A stretch of DNA of 64,000 bases from JBHGBM01 sp041946965 (GTDB taxonomy: Bacteria > Acidobacteriota > Terriglobia > Bryobacterales > Bryobacteraceae), in the NCBI GenBank assembly GCA_041946965.1, contig JBHGBM010000003.1:1-64000 (forward strand), given 5' to 3'. This document shows, in pieces, positions 40,605 through 49,170 of the stretch; position 1 is the stretch's first letter; each line of letters begins with the position of its first letter. The translations under genes and the position numbers were made by a program. Below the pieces are notes generated by a model that was given only the letters and a program-made list of their open reading frames with translations, was not told where the DNA came from and ran no database searches.

Positions 40605-43043
40605 ATGTCCTCCCTGCCCGCCGATATTCGCTACGGCTTCCGTGCGCTGCGCCGCAGCCCCGGGTTCGTGTTTGCGGCCCTCACGGCGCTTACTCTTGGG
40701 ATCGGCGCCAACTCCGCCATTTTCAGCGTGGTGAACACGGTGCTGTTGCGCCCGCTGCCCTACCCCGAGCCGGACCGCCTGGGGTGGCTGTTCGGCCGCG
40801 ACACGCGGCGTAACGTGCCGTCGCACCACATCCTCTACCCGGACTTCGTCCAGTGGCGCGATCAGAGCCGCTCCTACGACGCGGCGACGGCATTCACGCC
40901 GCAGGCCATGACCCTGACCGCCCCCGGGGCGGATCCCGAGCGCCTCGACGGCTGGCGCGTGAATGCCGCGTTCCTGCGTGTGCTCCGGGTCAACCCGCAA
41001 CTCGGCCGCGGCTTCCTGGAGGAAGAGGACAAACCCGGCGCGCGCCGCGTGGCGCTGATCTCGCACGCGCTCTGGCAGCGCCGTTTCGGAGCGGACAAAT
41101 CCGTAATCGGCCGGCAGATCCTGCTGGATAACAACCAGTACACCGTGATTGGCGTGCTGCCGCCCCGTTTCAAGGCCGTGAACGCGGACAACGATTTCTA
41201 CGTGCCCATGGCGCTCGACCCCGCGCGCGTGGGGCCGGGCGCCGGAATCACCGTGGGCGGGCTGCTCCGCCTCAAGCGCGGCGTTTCGCTCGCGCGCGCG
41301 CAGGCCGAAACCGACGGCATTCTACCCTCGCTCAACGACCGCTTCTTCGGCAACTCCGGGCGCAACCTGCGGCTGTGGGGCGCGCGCGAGTTCGTGGTTC
41401 GCGACGTGAAAACCAGCCTCATGGTGCTGCTCGGCGCCGTCGCCTTGCTGTTGCTGATCGCCTGCGCCAATGTGGCCAACCTGCTGCTGGCGCGCTCGGG
41501 AGCGCGACAGCGGGAGATGGCCATCCGCGCCGCCATGGGCGCCGGGCGCATGCGGATCGTGCGCCAACTGCTGACGGAGAGCCTGCTGCTGGGCGCCGCG
41601 GGCGGCGCGCTCGGTCTCGCCGTGGCCTGGGGCGGCGTCAAGGCCATCACCGCGGCGGGAACCCCGCGCTTCCCCATGCTGGCCGATACGCGCGTGGATG
41701 TCCCGGTGGTGGGGTTCACCCTGGCGGTCGCGCTCGCCACGGGCCTGATCTTCGGCGTGGCGCCCGCGATTTCCGCCGCCCGCACGGCGGTGCATGACGC
41801 GCTCAAGGAAGGCGGGCGCAGCGGCGCGGGCGGGGCGCGCGGCAACCGGCTTCGCAACACGCTGGTGGTTGCGGAGGTGACGCTCGCGCTGGTGCTGGCG
41901 ATTTCGGCCGGATTGCTGATCCGGGCTTTCGGCAAGCTCGTCGAGGTGAACCCCGGCTTCAAGGCGCGCGGGGTGCTCACCGCGGGCATCAGCCTGCCCG
42001 CGGTCCGCTACCCGAAGCCGGAGCAGCGCGTGTTGTTTTTCCGCCGCCTGGTGCAGGAACTGGAGGCGCGTCCCGCAGTACAGGCCGCGGGACTGGTGAG
42101 CCAGGTGCCGCTGGGGGGCGCCAACAGCGGACGCGATGTTCATTTCGAAGGCCGGCCCGTGCCGCGGGTGGAGGATGCGGTCATCGCGTGGTTCCGCTCC
42201 GCGTCACCGGCCTACTTCCGCGCCATGCAGATCCCGCTGGTGCGCGGCCGCATCTTCGGCGAACAGGATATGCAGCCCGGCCGCCTGGTCGCGGTCGTCA
42301 ACGAGACTTTCGCGCGGCGGTATTATCCCAACGAGGACCCCATTGGGAAGCGTTTCGGCTACGCCGGCGGCCGCCCTCCGGGGCGCGACCCCATCCCTCC
42401 GCGCTGGATGGAGATCGTCGGTGTCGCCGGCGATGTGCGCCACTCCTCGCTGGCGCAGCCGCCCGAGCCCGAATACTTCGCGCCATTCTGGCAGGAACCG
42501 GTCAGCTCGCTGCACGCCATCGTGCGGACCGGCCTCCAGCCTGAGGCCTTCGCGCCGGAACTGCGCGCCGTGGTGCGCGCCATTGACAAAGACCAGGCCA
42601 TCTCCGAGGTACGCTCCATGGAGCGCATTCAGAGGAACTCGGTTTCCGAGCGGAGGCTTTCGGTTTGGCTGCTGGGCATCTTCGCGGCAGTCGCGCTGGC
42701 GCTGGCGGCGGTGGGAATCTACGGCGTGATTTCATTCTCCGTCGAGCGCCGCACGCACGAGATCGGCATCCGCGCCGCGCTGGGCGCCACGCGCGCCGAT
42801 GTGCTGCGGATGGTGCTGCTTGACGGCCTGCGTTTCGCCGGCCTGGGGCTCGTGCTCGGCCTCGCCGCGGCATTCTCGCTCACGCGCGTGCTGCGCAGCA
42901 TCCTGTTTGGAGTGACGGCCACGGACCCGCTGGTGTTCGCGGGTTCGACGGCGGTGCTGGCCGCGGTGGCGGCTCTGGCCGCCTACATCCCCGCGCGCCG
43001 GGCCACGCGCGTGGATCCGGTGGTGGCGCTGCGCTACGAATGA
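40605..43043 (+). CDS. MacB/FtsX-type duplicated orphan permease (ADOP family)
   Basis: About 812 residues from ATG 40605 (TTG 40599 possible). Layout is a MacB-like periplasmic domain, an FtsX core, a second periplasmic domain and a second FtsX core. The signature ADIRYGFRALRRSPGFVFAA with LGIGANSAIFSVVNTVLLRP at the N-terminus, and THEIGIRAALGATRADVLRM near the end, match the acidobacterial duplicated orphan permeases. These lack an adjacent ATPase, as here. The role is unknown; export of peptides or lipids by mechanotransmission is the general model. It is divergent from the aminotransferase with 36 bp between and overlaps the convergent sulfatase by 10 bp. Confidence 0.9.
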   Translation: MSSLPADIRYGFRALRRSPGFVFAALTALTLGIGANSAIFSVVNTVLLRPLPYPEPDRLGWLFGRDTRRNVPSHHILYPDFVQWRDQSRSYDAATAFTPQAMTLTAPGADPERLDGWRVNAAFLRVLRVNPQLGRGFLEEEDKPGARRVALISHALWQRRFGADKSVIGRQILLDNNQYTVIGVLPPRFKAVNADNDFYVPMALDPARVGPGAGITVGGLLRLKRGVSLARAQAETDGILPSLNDRFFGNSGRNLRLWGAREFVVRDVKTSLMVLLGAVALLLLIACANVANLLLARSGARQREMAIRAAMGAGRMRIVRQLLTESLLLGAAGGALGLAVAWGGVKAITAAGTPRFPMLADTRVDVPVVGFTLAVALATGLIFGVAPAISAARTAVHDALKEGGRSGAGGARGNRLRNTLVVAEVTLALVLAISAGLLIRAFGKLVEVNPGFKARGVLTAGISLPAVRYPKPEQRVLFFRRLVQELEARPAVQAAGLVSQVPLGGANSGRDVHFEGRPVPRVEDAVIAWFRSASPAYFRAMQIPLVRGRIFGEQDMQPGRLVAVVNETFARRYYPNEDPIGKRFGYAGGRPPGRDPIPPRWMEIVGVAGDVRHSSLAQPPEPEYFAPFWQEPVSSLHAIVRTGLQPEAFAPELRAVVRAIDKDQAISEVRSMERIQRNSVSERRLSVWLLGIFAAVALALAAVGIYGVISFSVERRTHEIGIRAALGATRADVLRMVLLDGLRFAGLGLVLGLAAAFSLTRVLRSILFGVTATDPLVFAGSTAVLAAVAALAAYIPARRATRVDPVVALRYE

Positions 43044-44377
43044 GCCTTGGCTTTGCGTTTCGCCTTCTCTACCGGATACTCATCGGAGTCGGTGCGCGCC
43101 GTGCGCAGCGCTTCTGTCATGCGCGCCACGATCTCCGGATGCCGCGCGGCCACATCCTTCGCTTCGCCGGGGTCGGTCGATAGATCGTAGAGTTCCAGCG
43201 GGCCGGCCAGGCCGAAGCGCACGCCCTTCCAGTTGCCCATGCGGATCGCCTGCGCGAAGCCCTGGGCTTTGCCGTTGGCCTCCCAATACAGGTACTCGTG
43301 GCCTTTCTGCGGCTGGCCGAAGAGCGTGGGCGCGATGGAGATGCCGTCGATGTTCGCGGGCGGCGTCACGCCCGCCAGTTCGGCGGCGGTGGGCATGAAA
43401 TCCCAGAAGGCCCAGGGAAGATCGCTCACGGCGCCCGGCTGAATGCGGCCGGGCCAGCGCGCCACCATGGGGACGTGGATGCCGCCTTCGTACACGCTGC
43501 CCTTGGCCTCGCGGAACGGCCCCGTGGAGTTGAAGAACTTGCGGCCCTGCTTGTAGCCCGCGCCGTTATCGGAGGTAAAAAAGACCAGCGTGTCGCGGTC
43601 CAGGCCGGCCTGTTTCAACGCGGCCATGATGCGCCCGATGTCGCGGTCCATGCGGGTCACCATGGCGGCGTAGATGCGGAAATCCTCCGGCCAATCCCGG
43701 TTCGCGTAGGGTTCCTGACTGGGCACCATCAGGTCGGCGTGCGGCGTGGTGTAAGGCAGGTAGAGGAAGAAGGGCTGCTTACGGTGCTCGCCGATGAAGT
43801 TCAGGGCCTCGCGCGTGAAAAGGTCCTGCGCGTACTCCTTGCGCCCGCCGTTGAGATTACCCTTGAGGACTTCTTTGGCCTCATTGCGCCAGAGGTAATC
43901 GGTGTAGTAATCAACCGCGTGGTCCTGGTTCAGGAAGCCGAACCAGTGATCGAAGCCCTTCTTCGTCGGGATGCCGGGCGTGTCCGGCTCGCCAAGTCCC
44001 CACTTTCCGAAAATCCCCGTGGCGTAGCCCGCCTGCTTGAGCATCTGCGCCACGGTGAAATCTTCCGGCAGCAGCGGAACGCGCTTCCCGGTGCGCCCGG
44101 AGTGGTTCTCCCGGATGCGCGTATGTCCGGTGTGCTGTCCGGTCATCAGGCAGCTACGCGAAGGCGCGCACACCACCGCCCCGGCGTAGGCCTCGTTGAA
44201 CTTCATGCCCTCGGCGGCGAGGCGGTCGATGTTCGGCGTCTGAATCAGCTTGCTGCCGAAGCAGCCGACGTCGCCGTAGCCGAGATCGTCAGCAAGAATG
44301 AAAACAATATTCGGCTTGCGCGCCGCGGGCGCAGCCATGGCCGCCGCGCCCGCCAGGAATTCTCTGCGGTTCAGCAT
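43034..44377 (-). CDS. Type I sulfatase (1), secreted
   Basis: A 447-residue S1-type sulfatase with a Tat-like leader (MLNRREFLAGAAAMAAP). The catalytic cysteine to be converted to formylglycine is Cys70 in C-A-P-S-R (70-74). Metal ligands come from ADDLGYGD and FTSDNGAG. The GKWHLG motif reads GKWGLG, a change seen in some sulfatase subfamilies. It would cleave sulfate esters of glycans. It follows the Oar gene by six bases in an operon sulfatase-Oar-sulfatase. An activating FGE gene is not adjacent. It overlaps the permease gene end by 10 bp. Confidence 0.9.
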   Translation of the reverse strand: MLNRREFLAGAAAMAAPAARKPNIVFILADDLGYGDVGCFGSKLIQTPNIDRLAAEGMKFNEAYAGAVVCAPSRSCLMTGQHTGHTRIRENHSGRTGKRVPLLPEDFTVAQMLKQAGYATGIFGKWGLGEPDTPGIPTKKGFDHWFGFLNQDHAVDYYTDYLWRNEAKEVLKGNLNGGRKEYAQDLFTREALNFIGEHRKQPFFLYLPYTTPHADLMVPSQEPYANRDWPEDFRIYAAMVTRMDRDIGRIMAALKQAGLDRDTLVFFTSDNGAGYKQGRKFFNSTGPFREAKGSVYEGGIHVPMVARWPGRIQPGAVSDLPWAFWDFMPTAAELAGVTPPANIDGISIAPTLFGQPQKGHEYLYWEANGKAQGFAQAIRMGNWKGVRFGLAGPLELYDLSTDPGEAKDVAARHPEIVARMTEALRTARTDSDEYPVEKAKRKAKAHS

Positions 44378-44383
44378 ACGCGC

Positions 44384-47300
44384 TCACCAAACCACTTTCA
44401 ACGCCATCTGAATCCTCCGCGGCAGGTTCGCCTGGTTCGAAATCCTTCCGAACGTGCTGCTGGTGGCGGAAACGTCCGGGATGTCGAACTGCGGGTGATT
44501 GAAGGCGTTGAAGAACTCGCAGCGGTATTGCAGCTTCAGCCGCTCGCGCAGCGGAAAGTCCTTGATCACGGAAAGATCGAAGTTGCCCACCGAATCGCCG
44601 CGCAGATTCGAGAACGTCAGCGGGAAGGTGCGCAGGTTCATGCTGCGCTGAAGTCTCGAGTTGGTGTTGAAGCGCGAGGTGTCGAACACGGCGTCGATGT
44701 TCGAGGGCTGCCAGTTGAGGTCGCCGCCGAAATAGATCATGTCGCCCCACTCCACCGGCGCGCCTGCCTGGTACATGTAGACCCCGCTGGCGGTCCAGCC
44801 GCCCGCCGCCTGGCGTCTCCAGCCCCGCGCGCCCTTGCCGAACGGCAGAGCATAGACGCTGCTGACCACGGCGCGCATGGGGCGGTCTTCGCTGGCCACG
44901 CGCTTGGCCGGAACCGGGTCGCTGTCGTTCAGCCGGTCCAGCCGCTGCATGATACGCGAGTACTGGAAGTTGCCCTGAAGCTGAAGGCCGCCGGAGAAAC
45001 GCTTGTCGACCTTTGCCAGCAGCATGTTGGCGTACGAACTGCCCTGGTTGGTGCCGTTCTCGCTCACGCCGCTGAAAGCCTGGAACCGGTTCAGCAAGGT
45101 TTGGCGGCTGACCACACTGGAGTTCAGATTGGTGCCGGGGATGAGGCCCGCGAACGGGTTCGGCACCTGCGCCGAGAGGTAGTCGATGGTGGCCTGGTCG
45201 CGCAGCGGCGCGGTGCTCAGGTACTGCGCGGGCACGAAGTTGAGCGGCCGGTCCACGGAAAGGTGCACGGAGTGGTTCATCAGGTAGCCGAGTTCCAGCA
45301 CCAGGTTCTGCCCGAGTTGCCGCTGGATGTTGAAATTCCAGCGCACGGAGTACGGCGTGCTGGGATGCGGGTTGTAGAAGCTGACACCGCGGCCCAGGTA
45401 GGTGTCGAATCCCTGCGCCGAGCCGAGCGGCTGCTGGATGCCGTCCGGGAAGGGATTGGAGAGCGTCGAGTACGGCGTGACCCACCCGTCCTGCGATGAG
45501 ACGAACTGCGTGGACTGGCTGTAGCCGGTCTGGTCGATGCCGTTGATGCCGAGGTCGAAGAAGAACACGCCGGCGCCGCCGCGGATCACGGTCTTGCCGC
45601 CGAGCGCCGCCGGCGTCCAGGCGAAACCGAAGCGCGGGCTGAAATTGTGCCAGCCGGTTTCGTAGGCCGAGCGCTTATCGGCCGAGGCGAACAGCAGCCC
45701 GCCCAGCGGATTGAATTGTGAAACAGGCACTTCGGGAATGGGGTTGCGCGCGTAGGCGGCGCGCGCCGCGGCGGCGATGGAGTTGTTGGCGGTGGGGTCG
45801 AAGCCCACGGTCATGCGGTTGAACCGCTCGGTGGTGGGGGTCTCCTTGTCCCACCTCAGGCCAAGGTTCAGAGTCAGCCGGCTGGAGGCCCGGATGTCGT
45901 CCTGGAGGAACAGCGCCGCGTAAGCCGCCTGGTTGGTGCGGAAGGCGTTGAGGTCAAAGCTGCCGCCGGTCGGCAGGCCCATCAGGAACGCGGCGAAATC
46001 CTGGCCGAGCGGCGCGCCGGAGGCCGAATCCAGCGGCCCGCGCGTCCAGTTGGTGGAGAACTGGTAACGGCCCGCCGAGTAGCGCGGCTTGTAGTCGCTT
46101 TCGCGCGTCAGCCGCGCGTCCCCGCCGAACTTGAGGGTGTGGCGGCCGGCCACCTTCATCACGCTCGAGAACACCTGGTAGGAATCGAACGGCGTGGTAT
46201 TGTGATTGCTCTCGCCCAATTGCGCAAAGGCGCTGACCTCCACGCGCGGCATCACGGGCATGGCGCTGGCCGCTGCCACCGAGGCCGGGAAGCCGAGCTT
46301 AACGAGATCCATGCCGGTGGAGAGCAGGCGGCGGTTCTCGTAGAAGCGCGTCCAGTTCAGGCGCGTGTCGACGACGGTGGTGGGGGAGAGGGTGATCACG
46401 TCGTCGAACATGGCGCCCCAACTGCGGCGGTCGAAGTCGCGGCCACGCGCGATATTCGCGAAATACGCCTGCTCGTAACTGTTGCGCTGGCTGTGGCGCA
46501 TGGCGAAGAACATCTTGTGCCGCGCGCTGGCGTTGAAGTCCAGCCGGCCGATCTGGTTATCGAAGTTGTCCCTCTGCGCGGCGTTGGTGAAGAAGTTGTT
46601 GCGTCCGTCGGCCCCGCCCTGCGCGTTGGGCATGGGCCAATATTGAAGCAGGTTGAGCGCCACCGGGTTCAGCCGGTTCTGCGGCACGACGTTGTTCGGC
46701 AGCGGCTGCCGCCGCACCCGCGTGCCTTCGCGCACGCCCGAGAACGGATCGTAGATCTGGTAGTTCGAACCGATCCTCAGCAGGCTCGAAAAATCGCCCT
46801 TGCGCATGGCCTCCGTCGGAACCGTGGAAGCGAAGCCCAGCGGATTCGGCTGCCGGATGCCTTCATAGGCGAAGAAGAAGAACAGCCGGTCGCGCCCGTT
46901 CAGCACTTTGGGCACCCACACCGGGCCGCCGGAAGAAGCGCCGAACTGGTTCCACAGCATGAACGGCTTCCGCTGCCCCGAACGGTTGATGAAGAACGGC
47001 GTGGCGGCCAGGCGCGAAACCTGGTTGAAGTCGTATACCGTGCCGTGATAATCGTTTGTGCCGGCCTTGGTGACCACATTGACGGTGCCCGCGCCGGTGC
47101 TGCCGTACGCGGCATCGGACTGGAAGCCCTCCACCTTCACTTCCTGAACGGAGTCCATGGGCGGGCTGTAGGCGGACTGGCCGTTGCGGATGGTATTGGG
47201 CGAGCCGTCCATGAGCAGCTCATTGGTGTTAGAGGGCGCACCGCCCACGCTGAAATCGGAAGTGTGGCCGAGGTCGAACGGCCGCGTCAGGTTCGGCCCT

Positions 47301-47782
47301 CCGTTGGTGATCACGCCGGCCCAAAGCTGCGCCATCATCAGCGGCGTGCGGCCGTTCATGGGAATGTTCTCCACCTGCTGCTGCGAGACCACCTGGCCGA
47401 CCGCGCCGGTGACGGTGTCGAGGATGGGGGTGTCGGCGGTGACCACCACGCTCTCCGCCACGGCGCCGACTTCCACCTGAATGTCGATCGCCTTGCGCTC
47501 GTTGGCGTTGATGGTGATGCCTTCCCGCACGGTGCGCTTCATGCCCGGGGCTTCGACGCCGATGCGATACGTTCCCGGCAGCAGGAACGGCAGGGTGTAC
47601 TGCCCGTCCTGGCCCGATACCGTTTCGGTCCGGGCGCCGGTTTCAACCTGAACAGCCTCGATTTTCGCGCCGGGCACAACGGCCTGGCTCTGGTCCGTCA
47701 CGCGTCCGGTGACGGTGGAGCGGAACTCCTGCGCGAAGGCGCCTACTGCAAGAAGGGTAAGAAGTGCAAGTCGCATAATCAT
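44384..47782 (-). CDS. Oar-like TonB-dependent receptor (3), sulfatase-linked
   Basis: A protein of about 1132 residues. Signal peptide MRLALLTLLAVGAFAQEF, carboxypeptidase-regulatory domain (about 20-110), plug region (VSQQQVENIPMNGRTPLMMA) and a long barrel ending in QMALKVVW, where a terminal aromatic residue acts as an insertion signal. The ATG at 47782 overlaps the stop of sulfatase 2 (ATGA); the ATG at 47776 is also possible and has a better-spaced AGG. Being sandwiched between two sulfatases suggests uptake of sulfated or desulfated oligosaccharides. It is the longest receptor module after Oar 1. Confidence 0.88.
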   Translation of the reverse strand: MIMRLALLTLLAVGAFAQEFRSTVTGRVTDQSQAVVPGAKIEAVQVETGARTETVSGQDGQYTLPFLLPGTYRIGVEAPGMKRTVREGITINANERKAIDIQVEVGAVAESVVVTADTPILDTVTGAVGQVVSQQQVENIPMNGRTPLMMAQLWAGVITNGGPNLTRPFDLGHTSDFSVGGAPSNTNELLMDGSPNTIRNGQSAYSPPMDSVQEVKVEGFQSDAAYGSTGAGTVNVVTKAGTNDYHGTVYDFNQVSRLAATPFFINRSGQRKPFMLWNQFGASSGGPVWVPKVLNGRDRLFFFFAYEGIRQPNPLGFASTVPTEAMRKGDFSSLLRIGSNYQIYDPFSGVREGTRVRRQPLPNNVVPQNRLNPVALNLLQYWPMPNAQGGADGRNNFFTNAAQRDNFDNQIGRLDFNASARHKMFFAMRHSQRNSYEQAYFANIARGRDFDRRSWGAMFDDVITLSPTTVVDTRLNWTRFYENRRLLSTGMDLVKLGFPASVAAASAMPVMPRVEVSAFAQLGESNHNTTPFDSYQVFSSVMKVAGRHTLKFGGDARLTRESDYKPRYSAGRYQFSTNWTRGPLDSASGAPLGQDFAAFLMGLPTGGSFDLNAFRTNQAAYAALFLQDDIRASSRLTLNLGLRWDKETPTTERFNRMTVGFDPTANNSIAAAARAAYARNPIPEVPVSQFNPLGGLLFASADKRSAYETGWHNFSPRFGFAWTPAALGGKTVIRGGAGVFFFDLGINGIDQTGYSQSTQFVSSQDGWVTPYSTLSNPFPDGIQQPLGSAQGFDTYLGRGVSFYNPHPSTPYSVRWNFNIQRQLGQNLVLELGYLMNHSVHLSVDRPLNFVPAQYLSTAPLRDQATIDYLSAQVPNPFAGLIPGTNLNSSVVSRQTLLNRFQAFSGVSENGTNQGSSYANMLLAKVDKRFSGGLQLQGNFQYSRIMQRLDRLNDSDPVPAKRVASEDRPMRAVVSSVYALPFGKGARGWRRQAAGGWTASGVYMYQAGAPVEWGDMIYFGGDLNWQPSNIDAVFDTSRFNTNSRLQRSMNLRTFPLTFSNLRGDSVGNFDLSVIKDFPLRERLKLQYRCEFFNAFNHPQFDIPDVSATSSTFGRISNQANLPRRIQMALKVVW

Positions 47783-49146
47783 CCTATGGCTGCTTCAGCC
47801 CACTGTTTGGGCGCCGGCCCGGTCTTCTTCGGGTCGAAGATGCCGTCCGGCGGGTAGAGTCCGCGCCACTCCTCGATGCGCGCGGCCATGCGCTTGACGC
47901 GCTCGGGCTCGCGGGAGGCGAGGTCGTGGCTTTCCCCGGGATCCTCGCCGGGGCGGTAAAGTTCGCTGGCGGCCCGGTTGGTTTTCCGCGATAGGGTACG
48001 CACCAGCTTCCACTCGCGGTCGTAAAGAGCGTACTGGAATTCGCTGCCGCCGCCCGTGCCGATGAAAATGTCTTCGCGCGGCTCGATCCTGCCGGAAGTA
48101 ATGGCGGGCCACATGTTCCTGCCGTCGAGCGGCAGGCGGTTGCGCGGCGTTGTCCCGGCGGCGGCGGCGAGCGTCGGCAACAGGTCCATCACCGTCACCA
48201 TCTGCCGGCACACCGAGCCGGGCTTCAGCACGCCGGGCCAGCGCATCACCGCGGGCACCCGGATGCCGCCTTCATAGGTGCTGCGTTTGCCGCCCTTGAG
48301 CGGCGTGTTGGTGGCGGCGTTTCCGGTGGGACCGCCGTTGTCGCTGAAGAACAGCACCAGGGTATTGGCGTCATCGATGGCCCTCAGCACGCGGCCTATG
48401 GCGTCGTCCATGTACTCCGTCATGGCGCAGAACTTGCGGCGGTCCGGATCCTGCTGCGCCGCGTAGTGGTCCATGAAGCGCGGCGGCTCGTGCAGCGGCG
48501 TGTGCGGCGCATTGAACGGCACGTAGAGGAACATGGGACGCGAGCGGTCGCGCTCCCGGAACAGGCGCGCGGCTTCGTTGGCGATGAGGTCGGTGGAGTA
48601 GCCCTGGTCCCGGCAGGTCTTGCCGTCGCGGTGCCAGTCGTAGCCGCCCTCGCGGTCGTGGGTGTAGTATTCGATGCGGCCGTTCAGGTGCCCGTAGGAG
48701 TGGTCGAACCCGCGCGCGTTGGGGAAGAACTTGCGGTGTGTGTGGCCCAGGTGCCACTTGCCGCTCATCGCCGTCTGATAGCCGGACGCCTTCAGGGTTT
48801 CCGGCAGAAAGTGCTCCTCTGCCGGGACGCCGTGCGGATCGAATGGCTCGATGGTGGCGTAGACCACGCCCAGCCGTATGGGGTTCCGGCCGGTCATCAG
48901 CGCGGAGCGCGTGGGCGAGCACAGCGGGAAAGAGCAGAAGCGCTCGAAGCGCATCCCCTGGCCCGCCAGGCGGTCGAGGTTGGGCGTGCGGATCTCGCTG
49001 CCGTGGAAACCCACATCATGCCAGCCGAGATCGTCGGCCAGGAAGAGGACAATGTTGGGCGGCCGGCGGGCGGCCGCCGCCGCCGGCAGGCTCAGAAATT
49101 CGCGTCGTCTCGTGACGGTACCCTCGGAACCGGTATAGTAGCGCAA
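47779..49146 (-). CDS. Type I sulfatase (2), arylsulfatase-like, secreted
   Basis: A 455-residue sulfatase. The catalytic motif is C-S-P-T-R (76-80) with formylglycine precursor Cys76, and metal sites in LADDLGWHDVGFHG and FFSDNGGP. GKWHLG is intact. A leader with RRREF then a hydrophobic stretch suggests Tat export. The start TTG 49146 is the only usable upstream start. It is first in the sulfatase-Oar-sulfatase operon, with its stop overlapping the Oar start. The 25-bp gap to the divergent FG-GAP gene leaves little room for promoters. Confidence 0.88.
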   Translation of the reverse strand: MRYYTGSEGTVTRRREFLSLPAAAAARRPPNIVLFLADDLGWHDVGFHGSEIRTPNLDRLAGQGMRFERFCSFPLCSPTRSALMTGRNPIRLGVVYATIEPFDPHGVPAEEHFLPETLKASGYQTAMSGKWHLGHTHRKFFPNARGFDHSYGHLNGRIEYYTHDREGGYDWHRDGKTCRDQGYSTDLIANEAARLFRERDRSRPMFLYVPFNAPHTPLHEPPRFMDHYAAQQDPDRRKFCAMTEYMDDAIGRVLRAIDDANTLVLFFSDNGGPTGNAATNTPLKGGKRSTYEGGIRVPAVMRWPGVLKPGSVCRQMVTVMDLLPTLAAAAGTTPRNRLPLDGRNMWPAITSGRIEPREDIFIGTGGGSEFQYALYDREWKLVRTLSRKTNRAASELYRPGEDPGESHDLASREPERVKRMAARIEEWRGLYPPDGIFDPKKTGPAPKQWAEAAIG

Positions 49147-49170
49147 CGCGGGTTATCATATGGCTTCGTT

